DNA from: Prevotella sp.
GTDB lineage: Bacteria; Bacteroidota; Bacteroidia; Bacteroidales; Bacteroidaceae
DNA: 64,000 nt
Direction: 5' to 3'
Assembly: GCA_017410365.1 (NCBI GenBank)
Contig: JAFQQY010000037.1
Coordinates: 114,499-178,498 of the forward strand
The notes beneath the pieces are model-generated. The model was not told the DNA's origin, ran no database searches, and was given only the letters and a program-made list of their open reading frames with translations. The position numbers were made by a program, and so were the translations under genes. This document shows, one piece after another, positions 18,126 through 27,603 of the stretch; the first letter of the stretch is position 1; each line of letters begins with the position of its first letter.

Positions 18126-19865
18126 CTAGGGAACCATCAGTCGCAAGAAGTTGCCTCCCCAAATCTTCTGTATGTCTTCTTCGCTATAGCGGCGGGCAAG
18201 CAGCATGCGGGTGAAGTTTATCAGTTCTGAACTGTCTGCCAGTCCGCAGATACCACCGTCGCCATCGAAATCGGTGCCAATGCCGACATGGTCGATGCCC
18301 ATCACGCTGATAGCATGCTCCAAATGGTTCATGGCATCGAGGATAGTTGCCTGACCGTCTTTTTTCAGGAATCCGTTGTAAAGCGTTACCTGCATTACTC
18401 CTCCTTTCTGCGCCAGTCTTCTCATCTGTTCGTCTGTAAGATTGCGCGGATGGTCACACAACGAGTGGCAGCTGCTATGGCTGCACACTATAGGCGACCG
18501 GCTGATTTCCATTGCATCATAGAAACTGTCTTCTGAAGCGTGGCTTAGGTCAACAAGCACACCAAGCCTGTTCATCTCTTTTATTACCTCGCTACCGAAA
18601 GCGCTCACACCGCCGTGGCTTCTACATCCTCGGGCACTATCACAAATATCATTGTCGCCATTATGGCAAAGAGTCATATATACAATGCCGCGCTCTGCAA
18701 AATGGCGCAGTCGCTCAATACTGCCTTCCAGCGCCAGACCATTCTCTATGCCCAGCATTATCGACTTCTTGCCAGCCTGTTTGTTTGCCAGCAGATCGCT
18801 GCCATTGCGAGCCAATGCCAGATGAGCAGAATTGTCTGCCACAATATTTTCTATACGATTGAATATCTCGTCGGCATAGTCGGCCGGTCCCTTTATCGCA
18901 CAATCATCAAGAGGACAGACAAACGGTTCGCCCGGCTTGGGCTGGGGCACGTAAGCCACCATTATCGTTGCATCCTGACGGCCGTCAGCCATCTTATGCA
19001 AGTCGACCAAAAGCTTTGGTTCGCGCGTTGCGAAATTCACGTCATGCGGAAAGAGCATCGGTGTGTCGCAATGGCTGTCTAAAGTTATTATCCTGTCATG
19101 CAAGCGGCATGCTTCATCATGTCGGGTAGCCTCAGCAACAAGCCATTTGAAAAGCGGTGCGCCGTCTTCTAAGCATTCAGGATGCCACTGGACACCCATC
19201 ATTGGCTTATGCTCACTGCTCTCTATGGCCTCTATGATGCCATCAGCCGACATTGCCACTACACGGAAATGCGGTCCGGCATCTGACAAAGCCTGATGAT
19301 GGAACGAGTTGACAGCCAGTTCCTCCTTATTATATAATGTACGCAACAGCGAATCGGGCGATATACAAACGGTATGCGTCGGTTCGCTACGGTCTGCATC
19401 TTGCGAATGCTTGACAGTGGCAACATCGCTGATGTCTTGTTTCACATGACCGTCCAATGCCATGGCCATGGTCTGTATGCCACGACAAATGCCAAGCATA
19501 GGAATCTGCCTGTTATAAGCCAATCGGGTAATAAGCAGTTCTGGAAGATCGCGCTCGCTATTAATGGAATGCAACTTAGTGCTTGGTTGCTCGCCGCAGT
19601 AGAGCGGGTTGTAATCGCCACCACCGCTGAGCAGCAAACCGTCGATGCTGTCGAGAGTGTTTATGATAACCGATTCGTCGCTGACTGGAGGTATGATAAG
19701 CGGCACTCCACCGGCTGCTAATACCGACTTATAATATGTATCAGCCAGTTTTGCCGTACCCTCGCCATAATTGCCTGTGATGCCTATCACAGGACGGCGC
19801 TCAGCCTCTGGGAATACGGAATATACCTTTTCTTTAAGTCGTGACTGCCAGTCGAAACGGTTCAT
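18126..19865 (-). CDS. Fusion of C26 glutamine amidotransferase-like and M19 dipeptidase domains
   Basis: About 579 residues from ATG 19865. Residues about 25-245 are a gamma-glutamyl hydrolase / PuuD-type class I amidotransferase: LLLSGGGDYNP, the nucleophile in MLGICRGIQ (Cys about 127), and GVQWHPE with the catalytic His. Residues about 255-579 are an M19 membrane dipeptidase: LDSHCDTP, a central metal-site Glu in MLGIENG, VDLSHASEDSFYD, CSHSSCHSLCDHPRN and GIGTDFDGDGG. Both catalytic sets look complete. The pair may cleave gamma-glutamyl compounds and then the dipeptides released. It follows the Lrp gene by about 16 bp, so it is probably Lrp-regulated. Confidence 0.85.
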   Translation of the reverse strand: MNRFDWQSRLKEKVYSVFPEAERRPVIGITGNYGEGTAKLADTYYKSVLAAGGVPLIIPPVSDESVIINTLDSIDGLLLSGGGDYNPLYCGEQPSTKLHSINSERDLPELLITRLAYNRQIPMLGICRGIQTMAMALDGHVKQDISDVATVKHSQDADRSEPTHTVCISPDSLLRTLYNKEELAVNSFHHQALSDAGPHFRVVAMSADGIIEAIESSEHKPMMGVQWHPECLEDGAPLFKWLVAEATRHDEACRLHDRIITLDSHCDTPMLFPHDVNFATREPKLLVDLHKMADGRQDATIMVAYVPQPKPGEPFVCPLDDCAIKGPADYADEIFNRIENIVADNSAHLALARNGSDLLANKQAGKKSIMLGIENGLALEGSIERLRHFAERGIVYMTLCHNGDNDICDSARGCRSHGGVSAFGSEVIKEMNRLGVLVDLSHASEDSFYDAMEISRSPIVCSHSSCHSLCDHPRNLTDEQMRRLAQKGGVMQVTLYNGFLKKDGQATILDAMNHLEHAISVMGIDHVGIGTDFDGDGGICGLADSSELINFTRMLLARRYSEEDIQKIWGGNFLRLMVP

Positions 19866-19881
19866 AAACAAAATGGATATA

Positions 19882-20364
19882 TTATTTCTTTTCCTTCGTT
19901 ATCACGCTTGTGTCAACAGGAATCTCTCGCTTGATGCTTTGTTCGAGCGAGATAAGTGTTTCTGTGGCTACTACTCCAGGTATGTCTTGCAACTGACCGT
20001 TAAGCAAATCCATCAGCTGTTCATTGTCGCGCGCGTACAATTTAACAAGCATGGTATAAGGACCAGTTGTGAAGTGACATTCAACAATCTCAGGAATGTG
20101 CTGCAAGCGCTCTACAACATCCTTATACATACTGCCACGCTCAAGGTTTATGCCCACATAGGTGCAAGTAGAATAGCCAAGACTCTTTGGATTAACATCG
20201 AATCCGCTGCCCATAATCACGTTACCGTCAATAAGGTGCTGTACGCGCTGGTGGATAGCAGCACGCGATACACCACAATCTGCCGCAACATCCTTAAATG
20301 GTATACGGGCGTTTTTAGACAAAATACTGAGTATCTTTTTGTCAAGGTTGTCTATCTTATCCAT
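19882..20364 (-). CDS. Lrp/AsnC-family transcriptional regulator
   Basis: A 160-residue protein. The N-terminal winged helix spans about 5-60 (KILSILSKNARIPFKDVAAD, then GVSRAAIHQRVQHL). The C-terminal RAM ligand-binding domain spans about 65-145, including VGINLERGSMYKDVVERL. It likely senses an amino acid. It is directly upstream of the C26-M19 peptidase gene, which makes that gene the probable target. Confidence 0.9.
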   Translation of the reverse strand: MDKIDNLDKKILSILSKNARIPFKDVAADCGVSRAAIHQRVQHLIDGNVIMGSGFDVNPKSLGYSTCTYVGINLERGSMYKDVVERLQHIPEIVECHFTTGPYTMLVKLYARDNEQLMDLLNGQLQDIPGVVATETLISLEQSIKREIPVDTSVITKEKK

Positions 20365-20407
20365 CTCTTTTAATTGATTATTTTTGCATTTAGTTACAAA
20401 GTGTAAG

Positions 20408-20415
20408 CAAAAGTA
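20408..20415 (-). promoter_or_regulatory. Predicted -7 box of the Lrp gene
   Basis: TACTTTTG on the minus strand, 43 bp before the Lrp start. GTAAGCAAAA is repeated next to it (20402-20422) and may be part of an operator. Confidence 0.45.
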
Positions 20416-20567
20416 AGCAAAAAACTTGATTCTGGCAACATTTTAAGTGAAAAATTAGCACTAAGGGTACAAAAAATGTGTAAAATGCTATTGCATATTT
20501 ATACTATTTATGCGGTTTTTGAAGCAGTCACTTCACATACGTTTTTAGTGATGTGCCAGAACATTAA

Positions 20568-20632
20568 AAGAGAAATGCCAGATTTCGATGAGAGATCTGG
20601 CACTTCTCTCCCCGTGATCTGGCATTTCTCTT
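20568..20632. repeat. 16-bp perfect inverted repeat with a third internal copy
   Basis: AAGAGAAATGCCAGAT (20568-20583) pairs exactly with 20617-20632. A third copy in direct orientation, GATCTGGCACTTCTCT, lies inside at 20594-20609. A fourth partial copy (TGTGCCAGAAC) is at 20552-20562. The spacer 20416-20683 holds no other feature. It may be the shared terminator of the FKBP genes or a regulatory site. Confidence 0.75.
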
Positions 20633-20683
20633 AAAACGGAGTATTTCCTATGAATAAAATAGGAGATTCAGGTATTTGTATAT

Positions 20684-21583
20684 TTATTCAATTCCAAGCA
20701 ACTCAACAGTGAATATCAGCGCACTGAAAGGCTTGATTGTTCCCATGTTACGCTCGCCGTAAGCAAGTTCGTATGGAATAAACAACTGCCACTTGCTACC
20801 CACAGGCATCATGCAAAGCGCTTCTGTCCATCCGCTAATCACCTGGTTGGCACCGAATACCAATGGTTCGCTGCCATGCTTTGTAGATGAGTCGAACACA
20901 GTACCGTCAACCAGCTTACCTTCATAGTGCACCTTCACCCTGTCGGTAGACTTTGGTATTGCGCCCTCGCCCATCTTGATTACCTTATACTGCAAACCGC
21001 TTGCTGTGGTCATCACGCCCTCTTTAGTCTTGTTTTCCGCCAAGAACTTACGTCCAGCATCGCGGTTGGCTCCAAACTCCTTCTCCTGCTTTGCTGCACG
21101 GTTGTAGGTGCGCTTGTCCATAAAGAGAGCTTCTGCCTTATCAGCCTTCATCACTGTGGTGTCGTTGGTCAGTGCATCAGAGAAACCACGATAGACCAAA
21201 GTGCTGATTATTGAGTCGGGAGTATCGGTAAAGTCCTTGGTCATATTCTGCAGCATCTGTCCCTTCAACTGGTTGGCTATGCTCATGCCAGCTGCGTATG
21301 CATTCATCGCCGGGTTCTCGCCATTGTTCACGATGTCGTTAAAACCACGGATGAAATCAGCCATATAAGCTGTGTCTACATTAAGTGTCTGGGTCAAATA
21401 TGGCATAAGACCGTTGGTCAGTATCATACCGGCGGCATAGCTTAATGAGTCGGACGATGTAGCTATCTGCACCGGAGCCTTAGCCTCCTTCTTGTCCTTC
21501 TTCTTTTTCTTCTTTGCCGCATCAACAGGACAGAAGGCTGCACTTGCCAAAACTGCAAGAGCTATAAGAAATATCTTTTTCAT
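20684..21583 (-). CDS. Secreted FKBP-type peptidyl-prolyl isomerase (1 of 3)
   Basis: A 299-residue protein with a signal peptide followed by a run of lysines after VDAAKKKKKK. Residues about 45-180 form the FKBP N-terminal dimerisation region. Residues about 195-299 are the FKBP domain: GVMTTASGLQYKVI, HYEGKLVDGTVFDSS, GWTEALCMMPVGSKW, PYELAYGER and the C-terminal FTVELLGIE. It catalyses proline isomerisation on exported proteins. Third in a tandem array of three paralogues. Confidence 0.9.
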   Translation of the reverse strand: MKKIFLIALAVLASAAFCPVDAAKKKKKKDKKEAKAPVQIATSSDSLSYAAGMILTNGLMPYLTQTLNVDTAYMADFIRGFNDIVNNGENPAMNAYAAGMSIANQLKGQMLQNMTKDFTDTPDSIISTLVYRGFSDALTNDTTVMKADKAEALFMDKRTYNRAAKQEKEFGANRDAGRKFLAENKTKEGVMTTASGLQYKVIKMGEGAIPKSTDRVKVHYEGKLVDGTVFDSSTKHGSEPLVFGANQVISGWTEALCMMPVGSKWQLFIPYELAYGERNMGTIKPFSALIFTVELLGIE

Positions 21584-21684
21584 TTTATGAATAGTCTATA
21601 AAAAAGAATTATGAATTACGACAGAGCAGACACGCCGCACCTGTCATAATTCATAACTCAATATTCGTCATTTAAAAACAATTT

Positions 21685-22566
21685 TTACTTCTCATCAACA
21701 ATCTCAAGAAGCTCAATCTTAAACTTCAACATAGAGAAAGGCTTGATGAATTCGCTGCGCTCCTGCTCACCGTAAGCCAACTCCTGTGGAATGTAAACCT
21801 CCCAGATAGAACCAACAGGCATGTGTGTGAGAGCGTCTGTCCAACCCTTGATTACACGGTTGCAATATGTTTCCATTGGACGGTTGCGCTTGTAAGAGCT
21901 GTCGAAGATGCTGTCCTGAAGGTTACGACCCTCATAGTGGCACTTAACCTTTGATGTATCTGCAGGGATAGCGCCGTTTCCAGCCTTGATAACCTTGTAG
22001 AGTACACCGCTAGGCAACTTCTGTACGCCTTCTTCCTTCTCCATCTTTGCAAGGAACTCCTCACCAGCCTTCTTGTTCTCGCCGTAAACGGTCTCAAGTC
22101 TCTTAGCCTTGATTTCCTTCATCTTGATCTGAGCAACAGTGTTAGCCATTTCCATTGTCATCTTTGCACCCTTGCCTGTTGTTCCGCTAACGAAACCTGC
22201 CATGAAGTTCTTCATAGATACAGTCTGTGTAGAATCCTCACCGAACACTTCGTGGTTAATGCCTGGGATAATCTGAGTAGAAACCTGCTGACCGATCTGA
22301 AGACCTGCAATATAAGCAGCCTTCTTCTTGTCGTCACCAGCGTTAGCACCCTCGTTAAGACCCTTGATGAAGTCGTTCATATAAACAGTGTCGATTCCCA
22401 TACGGCCGATGAGATAATCCTTCAGACCCTGTGTCTGTGCCAAACCGATAGCATAGCTCATTGAGTCAACATCGCTCTTCAGGCTTGCTGAAGGTGTAGA
22501 ATTGCCGCAAGATGTAAAAGCTGCAGCTGTAATAGCCATAGCGGCTACAAATGTAAGTTTTTTCAT
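21685..22566 (-). CDS. FKBP-type peptidyl-prolyl isomerase lipoprotein (2 of 3)
   Basis: A 293-residue protein with a lipobox (AFTSCGNS), so probably outer-membrane-attached. It has the same layout as its neighbour: FKBP N-region, then HYEGRNLQDSIFDSSYKR, GWTDALTHMPVGSIWEVYIP and LKFKIELLEI. One difference is that the usual G-T-V-F-D is replaced by D-S-I-F-D, a mild change near the active-site pocket. Confidence 0.9.
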   Translation of the reverse strand: MKKLTFVAAMAITAAAFTSCGNSTPSASLKSDVDSMSYAIGLAQTQGLKDYLIGRMGIDTVYMNDFIKGLNEGANAGDDKKKAAYIAGLQIGQQVSTQIIPGINHEVFGEDSTQTVSMKNFMAGFVSGTTGKGAKMTMEMANTVAQIKMKEIKAKRLETVYGENKKAGEEFLAKMEKEEGVQKLPSGVLYKVIKAGNGAIPADTSKVKCHYEGRNLQDSIFDSSYKRNRPMETYCNRVIKGWTDALTHMPVGSIWEVYIPQELAYGEQERSEFIKPFSMLKFKIELLEIVDEK

Positions 22567-22607
22567 TTTAATGTTTTAATATTATTTGTTATGAATTTTA
22601 CGTAATA

Positions 22608-23213
22608 TTACATCACCTTGATGAGTTCAACATCAAAAATAAGTGTTGAGTAAGGAGGAATAGATGCACCTGCACCAGACTCACCATAGCCCAACATGTA
22701 AGGGATGAAGAAACGATACTTAGCACCTTCCTTCATCAACTGCAGACCCTCTGTCCATCCTGCAATCACCTGTTGCAAGCCGAACACAGCCGGTTCGCCG
22801 CGCTGTACGCTGCTGTCGAACACAGTTCCGTCAATAAGGAAACCTTCGTAATGACACTTCACGCTGTCAGTAGCCTTTGGCTGCTTGCCGTTGCCTTCTG
22901 TCAGCACCTTATATTGCAATCCGCTAGGAAGTGTAACTACACCTTCCTTGCCAGCGTTCTCTTTCAAGTAGTTCTCGCCAGCCTCTTTTGCAGCCTTGCC
23001 CTTCTCTGCACGCTCAGCCTGCATTTTCTCTTCCTGCTTTGCAAAATATTCTGTAACAATCTTCTGTGCTTCCTGGTTTGTAACCTTAAGCTCGTTGCCT
23101 GCAATAACGTCTTTTATTGCTGCTGCAAAATCATCAATGTTCAAGTCGCTTGCACCCATCTGTGCCAACTGGTGACCAATGCCCAGTCCTAAAGCGTAAC
23201 TCAGTTTGTCCAT
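22608..23213 (-). CDS. Cytoplasmic FKBP-type peptidyl-prolyl isomerase (3 of 3)
   Basis: A 201-residue protein without a signal peptide, resembling FklB in layout. It starts MDKLSYALGLGIGHQL, followed by the FKBP domain with LPSGLQYKVL, HYEGFLIDGTVFDSS, GWTEGLQLMKEGAKY and LIFDVELIKV. It is the promoter-proximal gene, so the array runs from the cytoplasmic form to the two exported ones. Confidence 0.9.
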   Translation of the reverse strand: MDKLSYALGLGIGHQLAQMGASDLNIDDFAAAIKDVIAGNELKVTNQEAQKIVTEYFAKQEEKMQAERAEKGKAAKEAGENYLKENAGKEGVVTLPSGLQYKVLTEGNGKQPKATDSVKCHYEGFLIDGTVFDSSVQRGEPAVFGLQQVIAGWTEGLQLMKEGAKYRFFIPYMLGYGESGAGASIPPYSTLIFDVELIKVM

Positions 23214-23253
23214 TTTTTCTTTCTTTTTAGAAATGTTATTTTAATAAAACGTG

Positions 23254-23261
23254 CAAATTTA
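23254..23261 (-). promoter_or_regulatory. Predicted -7 box of the FKBP operon
   Basis: TAAATTTG on the minus strand, about 40 bp from ATG 23213. Confidence 0.45.
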
Positions 23262-23304
23262 CGCATTTTATCCGACACAATAGACATATTTCGCTAAAAA
23301 TTAG

Positions 23305-23312
23305 TATTTTTG
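23305..23312 (+). promoter_or_regulatory. Predicted -7 box of the sirtuin gene
   Basis: TATTTTTG, 22 bp before ATG 23335. The two promoters of this divergent pair lie about 45 bp apart. Confidence 0.5.
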
Positions 23313-23334
23313 TAGAGTTTTAATAATTATTTAA

Positions 23335-24048
23335 ATGCCTATGAAAAAGATTGTTATACTTACAGGTGCTGGCATGTCGGCTGAAAGCGGAATAAAAACA
23401 TTCAGGGATTCCGGTGGTCTCTGGGAGGAATATCCTGTAGAACAGGTGGCATCGCACGACGGTTGGCTGGGCAACCCTAGTCTTGTTACAGAGTTTTACA
23501 ACAAACGCAGAAAAGAACTGTTGTCATGTAAACCAAACGAAGGCCATAGGCTTGTGGCTGAACTGGAAGAAAAATTTGACGTAACGGTTGTTACACAAAA
23601 CGTTGACAACCTGCACGAGCGTGCCGGTTCGACAAAAGTAATCCACCTGCATGGCGAACTGATGAAAATGTGTTCTTCCAATGATCCAGAAAATCCAAGA
23701 TACCAACAGACATTAACTGCAGACAACTGCTACGTGGAACCAGGCACACTGGCAGGCGACGGTTCGCTGCTACGCCCATACATCGTGTTCTTTGGTGAAG
23801 CTGTGCCAATGATTGAACCTGCCATAATCATGGCGGAACAAGCTGATATATTCGTTATAATAGGCACAAGTCTCAACGTATATCCAGCTGCGGGACTGGT
23901 GCGCTATGTAAAACCCGGAACACCTGTATATATCATCGACCCCAAACCTATAGACAAGAGCAACTGCACCACTGCCAAGCACATTATGAAAGGTGCATCA
24001 GAGGGCATGAAAGATTTGAATGAAATACTCAGTCAGTATCAACAATAA
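23335..24048 (+). CDS. SIR2-family NAD-dependent deacylase (CobB-like)
   Basis: A 237-residue sirtuin. Motifs: LTGAGMSAESGIKTFRDSGG (NAD binding), TQNVDNLHERAGS and HLHGE with the catalytic His. The EFYNKRRKEL segment holds the Tyr and Arg that in class III sirtuins (CobB, SIRT5) bind succinyl or malonyl lysine, so desuccinylase activity is likely. The zinc-binding Cys-x-x-Cys pairs are missing: after HGELMKM only isolated Cys are seen (CSSNDPE...DNC). A start at ATG 23341 is also possible. Confidence 0.9.
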   Translation: MPMKKIVILTGAGMSAESGIKTFRDSGGLWEEYPVEQVASHDGWLGNPSLVTEFYNKRRKELLSCKPNEGHRLVAELEEKFDVTVVTQNVDNLHERAGSTKVIHLHGELMKMCSSNDPENPRYQQTLTADNCYVEPGTLAGDGSLLRPYIVFFGEAVPMIEPAIIMAEQADIFVIIGTSLNVYPAAGLVRYVKPGTPVYIIDPKPIDKSNCTTAKHIMKGASEGMKDLNEILSQYQQ

Positions 24049-24180
24049 GTATAAATATTCCATCGATATTCTCTTTGCTATTGGTAGCCAACAACTACCA
24101 ATGCATTGCTATTGTATTAAAAATAGTTAATATTTTGTCTAAAGAATCTTGCAAACAAGTTACTTATTACATTATTATAA

Positions 24181-24188
24181 TAACTTTG
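24181..24188 (+). promoter_or_regulatory. Predicted -7 box of the large secreted protein gene
   Basis: TAACTTTG, 38 bp before ATG 24227. It supports this start, because the longer frame would begin upstream of the promoter. Confidence 0.5.
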
Positions 24189-24226
24189 TATCCCAAAATA
24201 AAGACAAAACACAAATTATTATTAAA

Positions 24227-27200
24227 ATGAAGAAATTTACATCTTATGTAATGTCACTTATCGTGGCAGGTTTGACGCTTGTTTCTACTTCAGCAGAGGC
24301 TGAATCATTAAATGAGCGCCTTAGCAAAAGAACCCATTCTGGAATCAGGATGCTTGGTGCTGAAAAACTGACTCCACTGCAATTCCAGATGGAGAAGGCT
24401 GGTATGCCAATAATGAAGAAAGGACTGCCTTTGCGTGCTCCACAGGCAACTGCACATTTGCAAACAAATGCATGGGGATTTATTGAAGGTCCAGATGGAT
24501 TGTGGTTATATACACAGACATTTGAATCAGCAAACTTCTACTATACAAAGTCTGTAATAACACTTTACAACAGCAAGCACCAGCAGGTAGGACAGATTAC
24601 TGTCGAAATACCTGACGGAAGAAAGGTGAATGCTATACAGCCGATGAATCTTGTAACAAACAAGATGTTCGACAAGGATGAAGATACATACGAAGTGGCA
24701 ATCTATATGCACGAAGTAGGTGAAATGGATGAGACGGGATTGCAAGTCGAGCAGATATACATGACAAAGGTATATAGCACCGACGGCACACTGGTTTATG
24801 AAAGCCGCGGTCTTGGCATGTTTGTTGACATGCAGCTGAACGAGTGGACACGCTACCAGCGTATGGTAAACGTACACAATCCTAACGACTACGACACTCT
24901 TACTGTTGACATCATCGCTCCTCCGGGATGGAATCCAGAACCCTATGTAGAGCACACATTCAAGATTCCATACGAACTGACAAACTACAGCGACGGCGGA
25001 TATATCAGCGTGGCACAGATAGACAACCAGCCACACTATGTAATCGCTCACTATGAGAAGCCTTGGGCTATGGATTATGACATTACTACATTGGACCCAA
25101 TCCCAACGCCAAACAACAAGTACATCCTGAAGGCTTACAACAAGAACTTCAAGATGGTTGACTCTCTAAGCGTACCGGTAGAAAAGTCTGACGATGCACT
25201 GTACCGCTTTGCTACATTCGGACTTATGTCAGACAAGGACGTATCAAAGAACTATTTCTCTAAGGATGGAAATCTGAACTTCGTAGTCAGTTATTACGAA
25301 TACATGACATCAACTGATAGCTATGCCTACAAGTTTGTTGTTGTGGACAACAAGGGCAACGAAATCAAGACCATTGTTGATGATGTTACAGAGAGCTACT
25401 TCGAACTGTCAGACATAGAGGGACATGAATCTCAAATGGCTTTCATGCAGCAGATAGGCGACAAGCAACAGATATCAATGATTGACATGCCAAGTTGCAA
25501 CGTTGCTGCCGTTATCCCTGCCGAACTGCACGGCGAGCAGATTTCAACAACACTCGACCGCTATCCTAAAGGCGACTCTTATCAATATGCCATAAGCATG
25601 GGCTATGCCATAGGCGATGAACAAGACAATGTGATAGCTCGTATTGGCTGGTATAACAAAGACTTGTCGTTCGACCACTTCAGCAGTTTCAATCTCGGAC
25701 AGTATGGTCAGATGTTTAACCCGCTGATTGACAGCGATGGTCTTAACCCATATCTATTCGACACAGACGACGAACACGAGTTTGCATTTATCGCAAAGAT
25801 TGGCAATCCGCTCAACGACAAACTGGACAACGTACTGTTTATTGCCGATGAAAACGGTAGTGTCATCGAACAATTCAAGGGCAATAAGAATATTGGCGAC
25901 CTCATGACCGTAATGCCTATGAACACTAAGGGAAGCAACCCTGAACTTGCTGTGTTCTATTACAGTTACGACACAGACATGTACGACATGAACTTCTACA
26001 AACTGCCGTTCACAAAATTCCAGGGCGGCAAGGGCACTGCTACCGACCCTTATCTCATTGCCACTGTAGGAGACTTGCTGCAAATGAAGGGCGATTTGGA
26101 TGCATGCTACAAGCTTGTTGCTGACCTTGACATGAGCAAGATGCCAACCGCTTGGACACCACTCAACGGCTTCAACGGCAAACTCGACGGTGACGGTCAC
26201 AGCATCTCTAACCTCATCATCAACAGCAACCTCACACAGGTTGGTCTGTTCGGCAATATGGCTGAGGGCGGAAAAGTGAGCAATCTGGTATTTGTCAACC
26301 CAACAGTAAAGGTTAATGACGGAAACTTATTTGTAGGTGTTGTTGCCGGTATGGCAATGACCGACACCTTGCAGAATGTTCATGTATATGGCGCAAATAT
26401 CATAGATGCCAACGGCAATGTTGATGCTACAGTCGGAGGTCTTGTAGGCCAGTCAACTGTATATGGCGAAATCTCTTCTTGCTCATTCAACGGAACAATA
26501 AATACTCCTGCTGCATCTGCATTAGGCGGTATCGCCGGCGATACACGCACAGCAACATTTGTTTTCAGCAGTACCGCTTCCGGCAAATTCACCGGCAAGA
26601 GCACATTGGGCGGTATCGTAGGTACAACAGGAACTGACGGTCAGGTGTTCGATTGCCACAGCGATGTAACTCTCACCGCTGAAAATACTATCGGCGGTAT
26701 TGTTGGAAGCAATGGCTCACGAGCAGGAATCAACAGAAACTACGCCAAGGGTACTATCAATGCTAAAAAATCAAGCTGGAAGGGATTTGCCGTAGGTGGT
26801 ATTCTCGGCCATATCGAAAGCGACTGGATGCAAACAGACACTGTCATCATCAGCGGCAATGTGTCTGATATGAAAATCACCGTCAACTCAGCAGGCGCTG
26901 CCCCTACATCTGCACATAGAATCATCGGCTACACCATTGCTGACGAAGAATATATGCCTGGAGAGAAGCGACTCACCGAGATTGGTCTTGCCAACAACTA
27001 CGCTACAGCCAGCTCAACCATCAATGGCAGAACCATCACTTCTGACAATGCCAAAAGCACAGAGGGTGCAAGCAAAAATGCAGCCGATTATAATAAGGAC
27101 TTCTTCGCTAGCATTGGCTATGCCTACGGCACAACAGCCGCAGCACCTTGGAAGGGCGAGAAGGGCATGCCTGTACTCTACTTCGAAAACAATCCTATGG

Positions 27201-27601
27201 CATTGCAGTTTGATGCTGCCAGCGCAATGATTGCAGAGGGCGAGAGCGGCAACCTTGTCATCACCGTTTACGGTGCAGATGCAAGCGAAATCAGCGTAAC
27301 ATCTTCCGATGCTGCCGTTGCCGAGGTTGAAATCATTGGTGAGGAAGAAAACTGCATCACCGTAAAGGTAACAGGCAAGAAAATCGGCAACGCTATTCTT
27401 ACAGCCACAGCCGGCAACATTACAGCTACTTGCAACATAACCGTTGTAGATAAGTCAACAGGTATCGAAAATGTTGTTACAGGCAACACTGCTGTCGAGG
27501 GCATCTACAACATCAACGGCATGCGCCTCAACTCACTGCAGAAGGGTCTGAACATCATCAAGATGAGCAATGGCACAACCAAGAAGGTGATGGTCAAGTA
27601 A
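24227..27601 (+). CDS. Large secreted surface protein with GLUG-like repeats and T9SS-like tail
   Basis: About 1124 residues from ATG 24227 with a signal peptide ending TSAEA. Residues about 60-600 are a beta-rich region without a family I recognise. Residues about 620-880 hold GLUG-type repeats: GGLVGQS, GGIAGD, GGIVGT, GGIVGSNGS and GGILGH, each before a C-S-F-N-G-like strand. Residues about 1000-1075 look like a bacterial Ig-like (Big_2) domain. The C-terminus (GIENVVTG, GIYNINGMRL, KGLNIIKMSNG, KVMVK) resembles a type A T9SS sorting domain, so it is probably anchored at or released from the cell surface. Confidence 0.75.
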   Translation: MKKFTSYVMSLIVAGLTLVSTSAEAESLNERLSKRTHSGIRMLGAEKLTPLQFQMEKAGMPIMKKGLPLRAPQATAHLQTNAWGFIEGPDGLWLYTQTFESANFYYTKSVITLYNSKHQQVGQITVEIPDGRKVNAIQPMNLVTNKMFDKDEDTYEVAIYMHEVGEMDETGLQVEQIYMTKVYSTDGTLVYESRGLGMFVDMQLNEWTRYQRMVNVHNPNDYDTLTVDIIAPPGWNPEPYVEHTFKIPYELTNYSDGGYISVAQIDNQPHYVIAHYEKPWAMDYDITTLDPIPTPNNKYILKAYNKNFKMVDSLSVPVEKSDDALYRFATFGLMSDKDVSKNYFSKDGNLNFVVSYYEYMTSTDSYAYKFVVVDNKGNEIKTIVDDVTESYFELSDIEGHESQMAFMQQIGDKQQISMIDMPSCNVAAVIPAELHGEQISTTLDRYPKGDSYQYAISMGYAIGDEQDNVIARIGWYNKDLSFDHFSSFNLGQYGQMFNPLIDSDGLNPYLFDTDDEHEFAFIAKIGNPLNDKLDNVLFIADENGSVIEQFKGNKNIGDLMTVMPMNTKGSNPELAVFYYSYDTDMYDMNFYKLPFTKFQGGKGTATDPYLIATVGDLLQMKGDLDACYKLVADLDMSKMPTAWTPLNGFNGKLDGDGHSISNLIINSNLTQVGLFGNMAEGGKVSNLVFVNPTVKVNDGNLFVGVVAGMAMTDTLQNVHVYGANIIDANGNVDATVGGLVGQSTVYGEISSCSFNGTINTPAASALGGIAGDTRTATFVFSSTASGKFTGKSTLGGIVGTTGTDGQVFDCHSDVTLTAENTIGGIVGSNGSRAGINRNYAKGTINAKKSSWKGFAVGGILGHIESDWMQTDTVIISGNVSDMKITVNSAGAAPTSAHRIIGYTIADEEYMPGEKRLTEIGLANNYATASSTINGRTITSDNAKSTEGASKNAADYNKDFFASIGYAYGTTAAAPWKGEKGMPVLYFENNPMALQFDAASAMIAEGESGNLVITVYGADASEISVTSSDAAVAEVEIIGEEENCITVKVTGKKIGNAILTATAGNITATCNITVVDKSTGIENVVTGNTAVEGIYNINGMRLNSLQKGLNIIKMSNGTTKKVMVK

Positions 27602-27603
27602 AT

